From: Strobilurus pachycystidiatus
Lineage: Eukaryota > Basidiomycota > Agaricomycetes > Agaricales > Physalacriaceae
Assembly: GCA_019915135.1 (NCBI GenBank)
Contig: JAHLMK010000045.1
Span: forward strand, 20,342-84,341
Length of the DNA: 64,000 nucleotides
Direction of reading: 5' to 3'
Shown here in pieces: positions 1 through 9,540 of this stretch (the first letter of the stretch is position 1; each line of letters opens with the position of its first letter). A program made the position numbers and the translations under genes. Below the pieces are notes generated by a model. The model did not search any database, was not told where the DNA came from, and worked only from the letters and a program-made list of their open reading frames with translations.

Positions 1-193
1 CTACATGTGTAGCACGTAGTAGTCTCGAGGCCAGACGTTCGCCAACAAGATACTCCACGACAGTCGGTCGAGTACCTGGCGAAGCTCGGACCGGACGGGC
101 GAAGTGACTGGTGTCGAGTCTAAGCACATAGATTCGCGTCGATTGAAGATGTCGTCGGTTGAAGATGTACATTTGGTAGTTACTACATTGTGT

Positions 194-824
194 TCAGTGT
201 ATGTATTCATTCATCTCGTCAAATACGTTATTCAAAGTCAAGTTATCGCTTTCGTGCTCCCTGACCTTGAAACCGTACGCCAGCGTTCCTTTGGCGACGT
301 TGGTGGGCCACAATGGCGTTTGGAACACTCCCGCTGCCATGCCCCCTTGTAAATCATGGTTCTTGAACGATTGGAATAACCTGAAGAACAATCGGTTTGA
401 ACTCGTGCATACAAGAACGCTGAACACACCAAGCAGCCTTGTTGATACAATGGAACGCACTCTCGTTTTCGTGCTGTGTATCGACCAATATTCCGTCTAC
501 TCTTCTGAATACCATGATTGGGCCGACCCAGTACTGCGTGTCCGGCAGGAAAGTCGATATGAATGTGTTCTTGAAGAAGGCAAACTCCTTCCTGGGTTTA
601 TTTCCTAGCGTTGTATACACGAGTTCGAAGACTTCCCCGTCTTGTTCGAACACTTGTATCTTCGTGTTATCGAACATGCTGAGTCCAGGGAAATACCGAG
701 ATTCGCAGCGAGCAACCACATCTGTAGTACTCATATATTCATTCGAGGTGTGGACGGGTGCATGTACTGTCATCGGATCGACATTCTGGCCGACATAAAC
801 AGCCTTTATTGTCGATTCGGACAA
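194..824 (-). CDS. Orphan protein of about 193 codons, two exons
   Basis: Unrecognised gene on the minus strand. Exon 1 runs 824 to 430 and exon 2 runs 380 to 194. The 49-nt intron has a GTGTGT donor at 429 and a TTCAG acceptor at 381, and the join is in frame (582 nt). The 824 codon is TTG, so the true start is either the in-frame ATG at 773 or an upstream exon. The predicted product has a segment WVGPIMVFRRVDGILVD and, after the splice, GTLAYGFKVREHES. It resembles, by memory only, widespread Agaricomycete proteins of unknown function. No signal peptide or membrane helix is visible. Confidence 0.6.
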
Positions 825-1134
825 AATCTAGACCCGCGTACATGTGGTGAGTCTGCGGTCGGAGACCGTTATAGTTTCAATGCACTTATGACTCGCCTTG
901 CTGTCCATTTCCACCTTCTTACTCTGCAGTTCGATGAAGCTGCGATCCAAATCATACATGGCTGGGGCACAGACGCGTAGGATGGTTGTAAAAGAGGATT
1001 TGCATGGCGTGGAAAGTTTGAATTTGTTCTTAAAGCGGAAAACCGAAGCCGATTGAATAGGCTGCCGAATGAATAGGCTGCGTCCGACCAAATCGAGTCG
1101 CTTTCGAATGAATTGACTGCGTAAATTATATTCA

Positions 1135-1142
1135 TATATAAT
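1135..1142 (+). promoter_or_regulatory. TATA-like element of first F-box gene
   Basis: TATATAAT lies 43 bp before the ATG at 1185. The same spacing class (about 45-65 bp) is seen for several other genes here, which supports the chosen start. Confidence 0.45.
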
Positions 1143-1184
1143 CCGGCTCGGTTTGTGGATCTGAGACACTCGACCGTCGCGTTC

Positions 1185-2551
1185 ATGGTTGTAGACCACT
1201 GCCTCTGCAATGTGTTCACCAACATACGCGAACGACCAACGTGAGTGCACGTCTATGAAGACGGGTATAACGACATCATGGACATTGTATAGGTCAGTTA
1301 CCGACGTCAACTACGTGCCTGTAGTATTGACCGACGATGCGCCCTCTCTGCCACAAGTAGCGCTGGACTGCATAGTATCACATCTTCCCAGAGCGTCGTA
1401 CGCGACACTTATTGAAGCGGGTGCCTTGTTCTATCCGAGCGTCCGCCGCTCCATTATGGGGTGCCTCGTATTCGACGATACTTTCAAGGAATCGGACGTC
1501 GCACTGTTGGAGGAAAGGCATTACATGAAACCACTAGTACGCTGCGTGCATCTGCGCCGTATGGCACACATATCCCCGACGCTACTCGCGCATCTTCTCG
1601 ATTTCCTATGTGTCACCAGGTCGGTCCACCTAGTCATGGAGGAATGTTACCTGCCGTTGTTATTGCACGATTCAGTCAATCATTGCTTGTCGCGCTTTCT
1701 ATCTCTACGGATTTCACACTGTTCTGGGTCGTGGAGGGAGCATGTGGAACTTATTTGTCGTGCGACATGGGCAACGTCGGTGACAGTATCGGTTGACCCC
1801 CGTCGTTTGGATGTTCCTACTTCGACTTCCCTCATACATTGCCCACCGTCACCGTCGCGTATCCTGACGCAATTCGTATTGCATGTCGACTACCAGGCCG
1901 AGCAGCAGCCTATTTTCGCCGAACGTATCCATCAGCATAGTTTGACTCCTCTTTTGGGAGCCCTTACTTCCCTCTCACTCGTACTTCGACCTGCATGGCA
2001 TCGTTATGTGCAGGAGATGATCAACATGACACGATCCACTCTGGAAGAATTGGAAGTTTTGACCAGTACGTTTTTTTGGTGGTGTCGGTAATGCTTGCTG
2101 ATTATCTTCAGCTTGTCATATCAAATGTTCATGTGCACCTTTTCCTGTCGAACTTGGCGGCTGCCGGCGATTGAAGACTGTGGCTCTGTCCGCATGTTCG
2201 AAATACGTGACATCGACCGTGCATACTATACGGTCCATGGACTACAACTCTCCGTTGTATCGCATATCCGTATTTTGCAAGAACCATCCGTGCGTCTTCG
2301 ACCGGATAGCATGGCGCGATCTGAATTCAGTTACATCGAACCCACGCCACTTTCCCGAGCTGCGCGTGCGCGAGATTGTAGTGTGTAATAGTGTAACGTT
2401 CGAGCGCTCTGGTGACATGCCGACCGAGCTAAATCTAGGTTGCGCAAAACTCATGGTATCGAATTTCAGATGCTCGCCTGCGTTCTATCCTGATGTGTTG
2501 GAGTGCTCGAGGGACATTTTTCGTACTTGGCATGTCTCTAGATTATATTGA
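1185..2551 (+). CDS. F-box/LRR-like protein 1 (about 422 aa, three exons)
   Basis: Probable substrate adaptor of an SCF-type ubiquitin ligase. Exons are 1185-1240, 1293-2065 and 2112-2551. Donors are GTGAGT and GTACGT, both joins keep frame and the total is 1269 nt. An F-box-like stretch lies near residues 40-70 (LPQVALDCIVSHLPRASY). It is followed by alternating hydrophobic segments typical of degenerate leucine-rich repeats, for example STLEELEVL across the second intron and GGCRRLKTVALSACSKY after it. An unspliced reading from the ATG at 1210 is also open, but the intron at 1241-1292 has canonical signals and fits the TATA position. The F-box call rests on pattern only. Substrate unknown. 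Confidence 0.65.
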
Positions 2552-2633
2552 TTTGATTTATGGCTTTCCATTCAATCGATTTGAATTTGACACAATGCTT
2601 CCCATTGTAACGGTTCGTCGGTGTGCGTCTGCA

Positions 2634-2640
2634 TATATAA
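2634..2640 (+). promoter_or_regulatory. TATA-like element of nucleotidyltransferase-like gene
   Basis: TATATAA overlaps the first possible ATG (2640). If it is the TATA box, transcription begins downstream and the ATG at 2676 (context GCCATGG) would be used. Confidence 0.35.
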
Positions 2641-3762
2641 TGTCGTCACACGTTATGCATGTTGGTTCGCTCGCCATGGTTGCACCACCAACTCTAGTAC
2701 GTTATCGTCATGATCCCTTTTTGACGCAATATCATGGATAACTAGGCTATGCGGGCCATGATGCGGTTGGTCATGCACTACTTCAACACTCACAACGTCT
2801 CTTCCTTCCTGATGTTACTGGAGAAGACTCAGTGCCTGATATCCGGATCGTCCGCATTCCCGTTCTTCGATGCACCTGACATCAATTTCATACCGAACGA
2901 CCTCGACCTTTACGTGATGCCGGACGTTAAAGACCACGTCGTCGAGTACTTGCACAACAGACAGTATCGGACATTCTCGGTATACAACTCCACCAGTATT
3001 CTCGACCGCGACGCGTCCCTCATATCCAACATGGGATCGGCTGCTATTTTTACCATGCCAGACTACGTGAATTCGGCGATTTCAGGTGTTTACACCTTCC
3101 GGAAAGGAACGAGGAGGATTCAAGTCATAGTAGCTAGGTTCCATCCGGTGCACGCTATCTTGAACTTCCACTCCAGTGAGTTTCAAATATCGACAGAACA
3201 TATGGTGGCGCTCACGCTCTTCAAGCTGTGGTCATGAACTTCGTGAATCACTCGCATGCTGTTAGTCTTTATCCCAAAGCAACCTTCGTTCACCGTGTCT
3301 CGCTTGTCGCGATAATGGAGCGACACACCATCGACGCACTCCAGAAGTATGCCGAACGCGGCTGGGATCTAGTTTCTGACGCTACATTATGCTCGTCCGA
3401 CATGGATTTTCGGGGAGTGACACGATATGTAGGCGATTCCATGTGCTGGGTGACGAACCTAAGGGCTGGAAACTCAGAATTGGATGCCATGTTGAAGGCG
3501 CATACGTGGCAGCTAGAGTGGGCGTACGATGGGACGAAGATCAACCTCATACACGGGCTTCTTCACTCACCTGTTCGCTTCAGCATCTTCTGTGTGTGCC
3601 CAGATCTGTTACGTCGTTTAGATTGCCCGGCTCTCAGTAGATGGTAGGAGCCTTGATGTGTTTGACCGTCCTTCATACTAACCAATCTATAGCTGCGACG
3701 AAGACTACGCTCAGGCCATCACGACTTATGTAAATAATCGTTCCATTTTCTCCGATAAGTAA
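2640..3762 (+). CDS. Nucleotidyltransferase-fold-like protein, four exons
   Basis: Exons 2640-2696, 2746-3175, 3226-3643 and 3693-3762 join in frame to 975 nt (324 aa, or 312 aa from the ATG at 2676). Introns are 48-50 nt with GTACGT, GTGAGT and GTAGGA donors, and the last has a textbook TACTAAC branch site. The exon 2 sequence ISGSSAFPFF followed by IPNDLDLYV resembles the GS...DxD core of the nucleotidyltransferase (pol beta-like) fold. The sequence across the next splice, NFHSTVVMNFVNH, together with LYPKATF, is a signature I associate with a large uncharacterised Agaricomycete family. Catalytic activity is uncertain because only the DLD pair is clear. Lies between F-box genes 1 and 2 on the same strand. 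Confidence 0.65.
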
Positions 3763-3874
3763 AATATCGTTATTATCTACGGTCTATTTGTCCATCCCTG
3801 CAATTTGTAGGCGAACTAGTTCGTTTAGTTTAGTGCGACTGAATTACTACGCTAAGACTCCTATCTCGTATCTG

Positions 3875-3881
3875 TATAAAT
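3875..3881 (+). promoter_or_regulatory. TATA-like element of second F-box gene
   Basis: TATAAAT lies immediately before the ATG at 3882 and 45 bp before the in-frame ATG at 3927, which favours 3927 as the translated start. Confidence 0.4.
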
Positions 3882-5583
3882 ATGCCACTTTTTCCAGTGC
3901 TGATTAGTCGCGCGGTACCTTATACTATGCGCATAGGCAGACGCGTTCTATTGGATCACGAACTCGCCGTTTACCTACGAGCGTCTCATGAAGAATATGT
4001 CGCTTCACCCTCCCTCGGCCCGACCCTTACTGGTGAAGGTGCGATTATCCTAAGCTCGAGGCGTTCATACTTGTTAACGAGTCGTTACAGAATCGAAGAG
4101 TTTCATCGACGCCTTGACGGGTGACTTCTGTCCTCCGGATCATTATGGATTGCAGGATACGTCCGTATTGCGCAATACCAACGCGTGTATGTATACCTGT
4201 TTACAACTCTGCACGAGTCTAATCTTGCATGAAGCTTCTACGGAAACATCACACATCGTATCGACCGCTGTCACTGGCGCAAACACAGACTCATTACAAC
4301 TCGAAGCGTCGACGTCTACATTTCACGAACACGCTCATAATGGTCGTTACCCTTCGTGGCCGTTCACGATTCATGCACCCAAGTCATGCGCATCTATCGC
4401 GGGTGCTGAAGCTCGTACATTTCCTCCGGAAATCTGCGACTTGATAATGTCATTCGTAACCGACGGAAAGACTGCGCGTCATGCCAACGAAGCTACTCCC
4501 GCGTTCTCGGCTACTCGCGCATTGTTATTCCATACGATGACAGTATGCCCCGAACGTGGTTTCCGTGCCCTCTCTCATTTCCTGACTTCGACTTGTGCGC
4601 ATAATACCCCAGGAGTCGGCTCGTATGTTAGGGAGTTGGTGTTGGAGCGATTTGAGTCAGAGCTAGGCTTCGAGGACACTATGGCTCTACAGGCTGTGCT
4701 CCTTCAGCTTTCGCTTCGCAGATCGCTCAAGATAACACTTCGTGGTGTAACTATACACTGCACGGAGATACTCTTGAACACTCTGAAGGACGACAGGATC
4801 ACGTCTCTCATTTTAACCGATTGCACGTACCGAGCAGATCACCTCATGAAGATCATATCCGGTCTTCCCTCTCTGATAGACCTTCGACTTGGCGCGCAAC
4901 GAAACGCTTGTATCTGCACGGAAAATGATCCTACTGACATCCCAGCACCATCTGCCCGTCTCGCAAGTTTTTTGTGGCGCAGAGAAATAGGTCGCAGTCT
5001 ATTGGAAGAGCCCATGGTCTTTGATTGGCTCGGAGTGTTGTTGACTGACGTGAAAGACTTACGATTGATGTACGACGAGGATGACGGTGACATAGTCGAC
5101 GACCTTCTCCGCATCTGCGCTCCGTCGGTTGAAAGATTATGTCTGAATGTCCAGGGTAAGCCTGACACCTTCCCGCCACTATTCAGTGAATGACAGTCTC
5201 TAGATGTGGACTTCTCGTTCCCGCAGGTTCCATTTCCACGTATGCGACTCTTAGTAGTGAAACTCTCCGCGCGGGAGCTTCAAGACTTTGTAACATCGCT
5301 GGCAGTCGCAAAGAAATGTACCTCACTCAAACAACTCATGATCTCTATCGTCGTCGATAGCGATGCAATTCTCGCGCCAACACAGTGGGACTTGCTGGCA
5401 TCCGCCTTGGAGACGACGTTTCCCAATTTGTCTACACTCGGGATCAGACTACTCGTGGACACCTACTCGCAGTTTGGAGGCGAGGTGGAATTCAAAGATA
5501 TGATGGGCGGAATTTCATTCAATTCAGATGTAAATCTATTCTTCACCCCTCCTGGACGATGCATCTGGGGTGTCGATCTATAA
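3882..5583 (+). CDS. F-box/LRR-like protein 2 (516-531 aa, three exons)
   Basis: Exons 3882-4032, 4091-5155 and 5204-5583 join in frame to 1596 nt. The first intron is 58 nt (GTGAAG to GTTACAG) and the second is 48 nt (GTAAGC to CTCTAG). The open frame of exon 2 alone lacks an ATG near its beginning, which is why the upstream exon is needed. The F-box-like segment begins FPPEICDLIMSF at about residue 155 and is followed by leucine-rich segments (SLILTDCTY, LPSLIDLRLG, SVERLCLNVQ, FPRMRLLVVKL). Length and architecture match fungal F-box proteins that present substrates to SCF ligases. The first 150 residues are unrecognised. Confidence 0.65.
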
Positions 5584-5682
5584 GAAATGTCGTCGTATTC
5601 AATTGTAGTTCAGTTCTATTTATATAGCAAGCCGTGTTGAATTCCAACTCAAGTCTCCCGATATAGTAATGCTGAGAGGGTG

Positions 5683-5690
5683 TATATAAG
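5683..5690 (+). promoter_or_regulatory. TATA box of third F-box gene
   Basis: TATATAAG lies 42 bp before the ATG at 5732. It is the best match among the TATA-like sites in the window. Confidence 0.5.
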
Positions 5691-5731
5691 TTGAGTGCGC
5701 GCGCGAGTATCACGCATCCATACCGAACATC

Positions 5732-7045
5732 ATGAAACCCAAGGCCAAAAAAAAGTATGTCGTGTCGCAAGAGTATTATACCATGCTGACTTATGCGTTA
5801 GAATGCGTCGCGTTACAACTCGAACTGTGGCTATATTCATTCGCAAAACAACCCCCCAACTGCCACAGGAGATTATCGACTACATTGTCGACCTCATCGA
5901 TGATGGTGCCACATCGACGTTCCAGAATCTGTTGTTGGCGAACTCTTCGTTCCACTTCTCGGCTAGCCAGCGATTGTGGGACACCGTTGTATTTTCTGGC
6001 AAGAATTTCAACAAGCGCATTGCCGAATTCATGGATAAGAAGGATGTCTTATCCTTCGTTCGGACTATTCGTCTGAGGAGACTGACTCCGTGTCGATCTC
6101 AAGCTTTGGGTACCCTCCTCGCCCATCTCACTTTCGTCGATATTCGTGTATCGTTCATCCTCGACAACTGTCATCTTGGCGTTCTATGTACAGACATTGC
6201 CAAGCGCTATCTGCACGTCGCCAAATCCGTGAAGGTGTGGAACGGTATAGGATCCGACGCCGAGACATCCTCTCTTTTGAACCATATAACTGGTGTGAGG
6301 ACGCTGGAACTCAAAGGCGCACCAACAACTCCTATATCCCCGTTCCACCCTCAGCTTCCGCCGCTTTCTGCTGATCCCCCACCTATCCTGCAGGATCTTA
6401 TTGTACTAAAGATTTCGGACCACGACGTCAGACCCGGATATATGGAAGGTATCGTGTGTCGAGAGAGGTTCATCCCTTCTTGCATATCGGTGGAGCAGTT
6501 AGTCCTGCGCGTCAAGAGACAATCCTGCCATAATGCGCATGCACTCGTGAGAGTCGCCGCTAGGTCGTTGGTGACGCTTCAAATTCACATAGGCGCGTGG
6601 TTACCAGATATTTGCAGATTCATCCTGATGTCTTCTAGAGCCCTTATGCGCGTTGGAACCAGTGAACTTACGTGACGCTCATCAACTTGCGTACGTGTCT
6701 GTCGGATACTGCAGCGTCCATGCCCCGGCTCTCTTAGAAACACTCCATTCATTACCACACCCATCGTGTCTTCGAAGTCTGAGTGTCATTCTTTCCATAC
6801 GCCCTACCGCCGTCGGAGATAACTTTTGGGGGAACCTAAAGGCCTGTCTTGGCGACGTTGGACACTTTCCCAACTTTTCTGAATGCGACATTCATCTCAT
6901 TCCGTCCTTCCAACGAAGAACGCCCTTCAAACGCGTACTATGGGGTAAAATTTCGCGTTTGATGGATGGAAGCACTAAAGTACGAATCAATTGTCTGGAT
7001 GAATGGTACGGCTGGCGTCGTTGGAGTGATTCGGGTAAACAGTAG
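5732..7045 (+). CDS. F-box/LRR-like protein 3 (407 aa, three exons)
   Basis: Exons 5732-5754, 5802-6671 and 6715-7045 join to 1224 nt. The first intron has a perfect GTATGT donor, a CTGAC branch and a TTAG acceptor. The second is only 43 nt (GTGACG to TGCAG). The protein starts with a lysine-rich N-terminus (MKPKAKKKM) and then has a clear F-box, LPQEIIDYIVDLI, at about residues 30-42. Leucine-rich segments follow (GVRTLELKG, CISVEQLVLRVK, RSLVTLQIHIG, CLRSLSVIL). Role inferred as an SCF substrate receptor. It is the clearest F-box of the four. Confidence 0.72.
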
Positions 7046-7561
7046 TATATGTAGACTATCAAACGCTTGTATTTGTTAAAACCATGTAATCTACTTTCTT
7101 TGATATGTCGGATGAAGTCGTCCAGAGCATTCTTCTTCCTTCTTCAATATTGTCTTCTCAGCGCCAGCTTTGCGTTTGTAAGCGCGCTGGTATAATAGGC
7201 ATCGGGCATGCTTGCTTGTTGTCATCCCAACAATATCGATCTCATTTGACCCGAGACTCTTGTGTTGAGTTCAAGGTCAACCTCACAGCGACGATGCACT
7301 AAAAGTATGACTCAGTCAGGAACCTTGGACTCACCGAACGCGAAGACATTGCTCATCCCTTACCCTCCATGCATAACATGCTACAGTCCCCTTGCAAATG
7401 CATGCACTGTGAATTCCTCATCACGTCTGAGCACTCATATGCTAGTCCCAGTCGTGTGAAGGTCAAAAACTGCTATTGGATCGGCTAAATCCGATATGAT
7501 GACTCAGTACAGCGCTTTGTCTTTAAAAGGGTCTCAGCTATTCCAAACTCTCATGTTAACC
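7046..7561 (+). other. Gene-poor stretch with decayed coding remnants
   Basis: No complete gene is supported. A short frame from 7105 begins MSDEVVQSILLPSS, which resembles the start of an F-box segment. A second open stretch follows at about 7308-7486, containing CMHCEF and VKNCYWIG. Neither can be joined into a longer frame with confidence, so this is probably the remains of another gene. Confidence 0.35.
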
Positions 7562-8065
7562 ATGTCTTCCTCCTACGTTGTCGCCCTGCACTTCGCTGTA
7601 GACGCCCTCGAACCGGAACTCGTTGTTCTGCCTTTGGAGAAATCAGCTCGCCACTTAGTTGTTCCCTTTGACGCGACTGCTGAATTAGTGGCGGATGCAC
7701 TGGATGAATTCAAACTTGGCCCTGGTCCTGCAAGCGTCGATATCACGACACCCTTTGGGATCTCAGTCACAGTTTATTTCTGTCCTTTCCAGTGCATATC
7801 TGCTGGAGATTATGATCACAACATGCGCAATTTAGCACTCTCGTATGGGAGGCCCTACCGTCGAGATTTCTGGTCAGGGAATGTAGTTGCACATATGCAT
7901 CATCATCGGACCCCACTCGACATCCGAACCGTTGATGATATTCTTTTGGTGAAAAGAGTTGTACATAAGTACGGAACCGCTAGCTTCTACGCTTATCATG
8001 CTGACGTAGTTGTGTATGCAGATGGGTCCAGAACTATATTGAACGGTGGGACGAGCATTTCGTGA
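7562..8065 (+). CDS. Orphan protein (about 167 aa)
   Basis: Open frame from an ATG in good context (ACCATGTC). No family recognised. The C-terminal half contains DFWSGNVVAHMHHHRTP and DDILLVKRVVHKYG. This loosely recalls the W-x-G-x-x-x-V...VD pattern of the 194-824 gene, too weak to claim homology. A GTGGGA donor at the end of the frame could add a short 3' exon that stops almost at once. From about 8,066 to 8,502 I see no supported gene. Confidence 0.45.
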   Translation: MSSSYVVALHFAVDALEPELVVLPLEKSARHLVVPFDATAELVADALDEFKLGPGPASVDITTPFGISVTVYFCPFQCISAGDYDHNMRNLALSYGRPYRRDFWSGNVVAHMHHHRTPLDIRTVDDILLVKRVVHKYGTASFYAYHADVVVYADGSRTILNGGTSIS

Positions 8066-8502
8066 GGCTTCCTTCTCCTATCGCAGCGATATAATGTTCA
8101 CAGTGTTTAGAAATATGTTGCCTACGAACAATTGGACCCAGAAAAATCTGCAATATGGGATATATTGTACTGTTGAATTGAATGTTGCCACCTTCGCGCG
8201 TCTTGCCACGCTTTCTTTTCATAACCCTGATCTCACTCCGAACTTTTTATCCTTGTTTTTGCGAACGCGCTCTCGAAGAAAGGAAGGTCGACGAGCGAAG
8301 GAGGAAGCATACGATGCTTCGGCGAGGCTGGTCAACCTTCCGGTGGACGTGGAGGTTCAGTGCTGGAAAAGTCCCGTAAAGGGAGTGTATGAATTGGATG
8401 CAATTATTAGCGCTTCTCCAATGATCTCGAAGTACAGTATCACGGGAAATGAGTAACCGTCTCAAAGGACCGGACGAGCTATAAGTCGCGATGCGCGATA
8501 CG

Positions 8503-9540
8503 TTAATGACGCATCAGATACAGCGACAAAAAGCATCTGACTGGTGGGTCGGGCGTCTGGGCGGCAGCAGACGCAGGGGTGCGCGAGGAGCCGACATATG
8601 GTTTTGGCGCGAGGTTTTGGTGCTCGCCATGCATGGTAGAGACCGACTGCTCAACGTGCTGGAAGTGCAGAATAAACCGGAACAGCAGCTGGTACCGCAG
8701 GATCGTCTGGCACGGGACGACAATCGACAGCGGGAACTTGACAATGGTCAAACGCCAAAGCGTCGATGGCTATGAGGGGCTTCTTGTCAGCGTCCTTTTC
8801 CTTGTCCTTCTTGAACACGTCGACTTCGTCTCCGTTACTGGTCTGCCCACTCTCGCCGATGACCTTCATGAGCCATTCGTACAGACCGGACGAGGCCATC
8901 GTCACTTTGACGTCTTCGCGAAAGAGGGTATCGTCTCCGTGCACATCCGTGTTCAGTGCGAGCTCCAGCAGGCTCCGAAATTTGGCATTGGACGCGAATT
9001 TGGTCGACTTGCGCAGCTCCGTATGGGCAAGGTCGAGGAAATGAGGGAGGAAGAAGGACTGGGAGAGGAAGAGGTAGCGCTTGAGGGAACGAAGGCGGGG
9101 TATCAGCTGCTGATGTTTCAAAAGGAGCTGTAAAATTGGGCGAGCACGCATTCTCAACAAACTCGTAGTAGAATCTGAAAATGATGAGCGTACGGGTCTG
9201 GTCGGTGATGCGTGAGCGAACCTGTCGTCATCCATGTCATACAATTCATTGATAGACGAGACGCGTTGGTTTTCGAGCCCGCATTCTCGTATGACGTTAA
9301 GGTACTTCCCTGGTCTTTGGTATGTGACTTGCCTCGGCTAGTTGCACGCCCGGCGTTCTGACCATGGTGACGTACGGCTTCCCGGCTGCTCTGCGGAGCT
9401 GGCAGTGGGATCGCCGGACATATTCTGCATGCGTTTGTAGATTAGGGTGAGGACTTCTTCGCCCTTGACTGCGATGCTACTGCTGTTCGCAAGACCGATC
9501 TTGTCGACTTCACTTATGACTGCTTTGAACTTGGCGCCTA
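8503..9540 (-). pseudogene. Gamma-tubulin complex component 2 (GCP2/Spc97) fragment
   Basis: Minus-strand internal fragment of the gamma-tubulin ring complex subunit GCP2 (Spc97 family), which nucleates microtubules at spindle pole bodies. Reading 9540 to 8503, recognisable pieces are SEVDKIGLANSSS, LTLIYKRMQNMSGDP, KYLNVIRECG, LIPRLRSLKRYLFLSQSFF, FREDVKVTMASSGLYEWL, KKPLIAIDAL and ILRYQLLFRFILHFQHVEQ. The order matches the family, but the frame breaks repeatedly, for example between about 8,750 and 8,650. Both protein ends are missing, so it cannot be functional. It stops abruptly at about 9,540, where the dynein fragment begins on the opposite strand. Confidence 0.88.

Noticed and set aside
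828..1310. 160-codon minus-strand frame upstream of the first orphan gene
   Set aside because: It spans the divergent promoter and TATA-like element of F-box gene 1 and has no recognisable protein character.
2493..2741. 82-codon plus-strand frame
   Set aside because: Overlaps the end of F-box gene 1 and the first exon of the nucleotidyltransferase-like gene; only its distal part is used, as exon 1 of that gene.
8046..9133. Long plus-strand frames (136, 94 and 184 codons)
   Set aside because: Those from 8,579 on are antisense shadows of the GCP2 fragment; the one at 8,046 has no support beyond length.
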